A stretch of DNA of 7,371 nt from Actinomycetes bacterium. Lineage in GTDB: Bacteria > Planctomycetota > Phycisphaerae > JAACET01. Made by a program: the position numbers and the translations under genes. This document shows, in pieces, positions 6,313 through 7,371 of the stretch. How positions within the stretch are numbered: the stretch's first letter is position 1; each line of letters begins with the position of its first letter. The DNA is taken from the NCBI GenBank assembly GCA_030631725.1, contig DAOVKO010000100.1, positions 1 to 7,371 of the forward strand. The letters are read 5' to 3'. The notes under the pieces were generated by a model that saw only the letters and a list, made by a program, of their open reading frames with translations, did no database searches and was not told the origin of the DNA.

Positions 6313-6314
6313 TG
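6310..6314 (+). other. TAATG stop-start overlap, atpF to atpA
   Basis: The TAA stop of atpF shares one base with the ATG of atpA. Here a Shine-Dalgarno GGAG is also present at 6300-6303, eight bases before the ATG, so atpA can be both coupled to atpF and initiated on its own. Confidence 0.7.
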
Positions 6315-7371
6315 TCCGAGCAGTCCGACAAGCAAGGCCGAATCGTCCGCGTATCCGGACCCCTCGTCGTAGCAGAGAACATGTCCGGCACCAGAATGTA
6401 CGACGTCGTCCGCGTCAGCGAACAGAAGCTCGTCGGCGAAATCATCGAGCTCAAAGGAGACCTCGCCTGGATCCAGGTCTATGAAGAAACCAGCGGCATC
6501 GGCCCCGGCGAAACCGTCTACCTCACCGGCAAACCCCTCAGCGTCGAACTGGGGCCCGGATTGATCGAAAGCATCTACGACGGCATCCAGAGACCGCTGG
6601 ACGAACTCTACGAAGCCGGCGGAGACTACATCGGCCGCGGGGCCAGCCTGCCCGGTCTTGACCGCGAGAAAAAGTGGAAATTCGAATTAGCCGAAAACCT
6701 CCCCGACCAGGTCGGCCCCGGACAGATACTCGGTGAAGTCCAGGAAACCGTCTCCCTTCTACACAAGATCATGGTCCCGCCCGGTGTAAGCGGAAAACTC
6801 AGCAACCTAAAGGCCGGCGAATACACCGTAACCGACACCATCGGCCAAGTCGAAACCGCCGACGGTCCCGTCGACCTGCGCCTCATGCAGACCTGGCCGG
6901 TCCGCCAGCCGCGACCATATTCCAAAAGGCTCTCGCCCCGCGAACCGCTGCTCACCGGCCAACGGGTCATCGACATGCTTTTCCCCATCACCAAGGGCGG
7001 GACCGCCTGTGTGCCCGGCCCGTTCGGCTCGGGAAAAACCGTCGTCCAACATCAGCTTGCCAAATGGGTCGACACCGAAGTCGTCGTCTACGTCGGCTGC
7101 GGCGAGCGGGGCAACGAAATGACCGACGTGCTCATGGAGTTCCCCGAGCTGAAGGACCCCCGCTCCGGTGAGCCCTTGATGAAACGTTCGGTGCTCATCG
7201 CCAACACTTCCAACATGCCCGTGGCCGCCCGCGAGGCTTCCGTATATACCGGCATCACCATTGCCGAATATTTCCGCGACATGGGCTACACTGTGGCCCT
7301 GATGGCCGGCTCCACCAGCCGATGGGCCGAGGGCATGCGCGAATCCTCCTCCCGCCTGGAGGAGATGCCCG
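6312..7371 (+). CDS. atpA: V/A-type ATPase catalytic subunit A, N-terminal part
   Basis: The first 353 residues of the catalytic subunit are present; the frame is open to the right edge. It starts with the beta-barrel domain (GRIVRVSGPLVVAENM), followed by the A-subunit-specific non-homologous region (about 110-190) with EKKWKFEL and IMVPPGVSGKL. The nucleotide domain has the A-type P-loop GPFGSGKT at 236-243 (Lys242), the catalytic glutamate in YVGCGERGNEMTD (Glu265), and SNMPVAAREASVYTGITIAEY. The full protein would be near 580-600 residues. With subunit B it makes the A3B3 head that hydrolyses or makes ATP. The Walker B region reads MAGSTSRWAEGMRE where relatives have MADSTSRWAEA, so Gly333 replaces the usual aspartate. 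No intein interrupts the P-loop or the GERGNEM region, where some archaeal homologues carry one. The ATG overlaps the atpF stop and has its own GGAG. Confidence 0.97.
   Translation, partial: MSEQSDKQGRIVRVSGPLVVAENMSGTRMYDVVRVSEQKLVGEIIELKGDLAWIQVYEETSGIGPGETVYLTGKPLSVELGPGLIESIYDGIQRPLDELYEAGGDYIGRGASLPGLDREKKWKFELAENLPDQVGPGQILGEVQETVSLLHKIMVPPGVSGKLSNLKAGEYTVTDTIGQVETADGPVDLRLMQTWPVRQPRPYSKRLSPREPLLTGQRVIDMLFPITKGGTACVPGPFGSGKTVVQHQLAKWVDTEVVVYVGCGERGNEMTDVLMEFPELKDPRSGEPLMKRSVLIANTSNMPVAAREASVYTGITIAEYFRDMGYTVALMAGSTSRWAEGMRESSSRLEEMP

Noticed and set aside
1..7371. A novel defence or mobile system
   Set aside because: Every well-supported gene belongs to a known metabolic or ATPase family. 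I found no transposase, integrase, CRISPR repeats, tRNA or toxin-antitoxin pair.

Overview
This window holds most of a V/A-type (vacuolar/archaeal-type) rotary ATPase operon, preceded by two unrelated metabolic genes. All credible genes lie on the + strand. From left to right they are: the C-terminal part of an O-acetylhomoserine sulfhydrylase (metY, cut by the left edge); a small nitroreductase-family protein; a 170-base non-coding leader; and then the ATPase genes for subunits G/H, I, K, E, C, F and A. The catalytic subunit A gene runs off the right edge, and subunits B and D would be expected just beyond it.

The gene order G/H-I-K-E-C-F-A is the order known from the ntp operon of Enterococcus hirae and the atp operon of Thermus. 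I and A start by TAATG overlap with the preceding gene. C and E follow short gaps. The only larger internal gaps are 83 bases between K and E and 112 bases between C and F. The C-F gap holds a degenerate 7-base-periodic repeat laid out as two oppositely oriented arms, and it leaves atpF without a visible Shine-Dalgarno sequence.

The proteins would form one machine. A (with B) is the ATP-binding head, C and F belong to the central stalk, E and G/H form the peripheral stalks, and I with the K ring make the membrane ion path. Subunit K has the full set of residues that bind Na+ in the E. hirae K ring, so a sodium-coupled enzyme is a reasonable inference. Subunit A has glycine where the family's Walker B aspartate normally sits, which is the oddest point in the coding sequence.

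The organism is most likely a bacterium of moderately high GC (about 60% in most genes, with a dip to about 40-50% around the end of atpI and atpK). V/A-type ATPases occur in Planctomycetota, Chlamydiota, Spirochaetota, Deinococcota and some Firmicutes. The heptad intergenic repeat, the GC content and the style of the proteins make me think of an uncultured Planctomycetota-like lineage, but this is a weak guess. I see no RNA genes, CRISPR array, insertion sequence or defence system. Apart from the points listed as findings, this is an ordinary housekeeping region.
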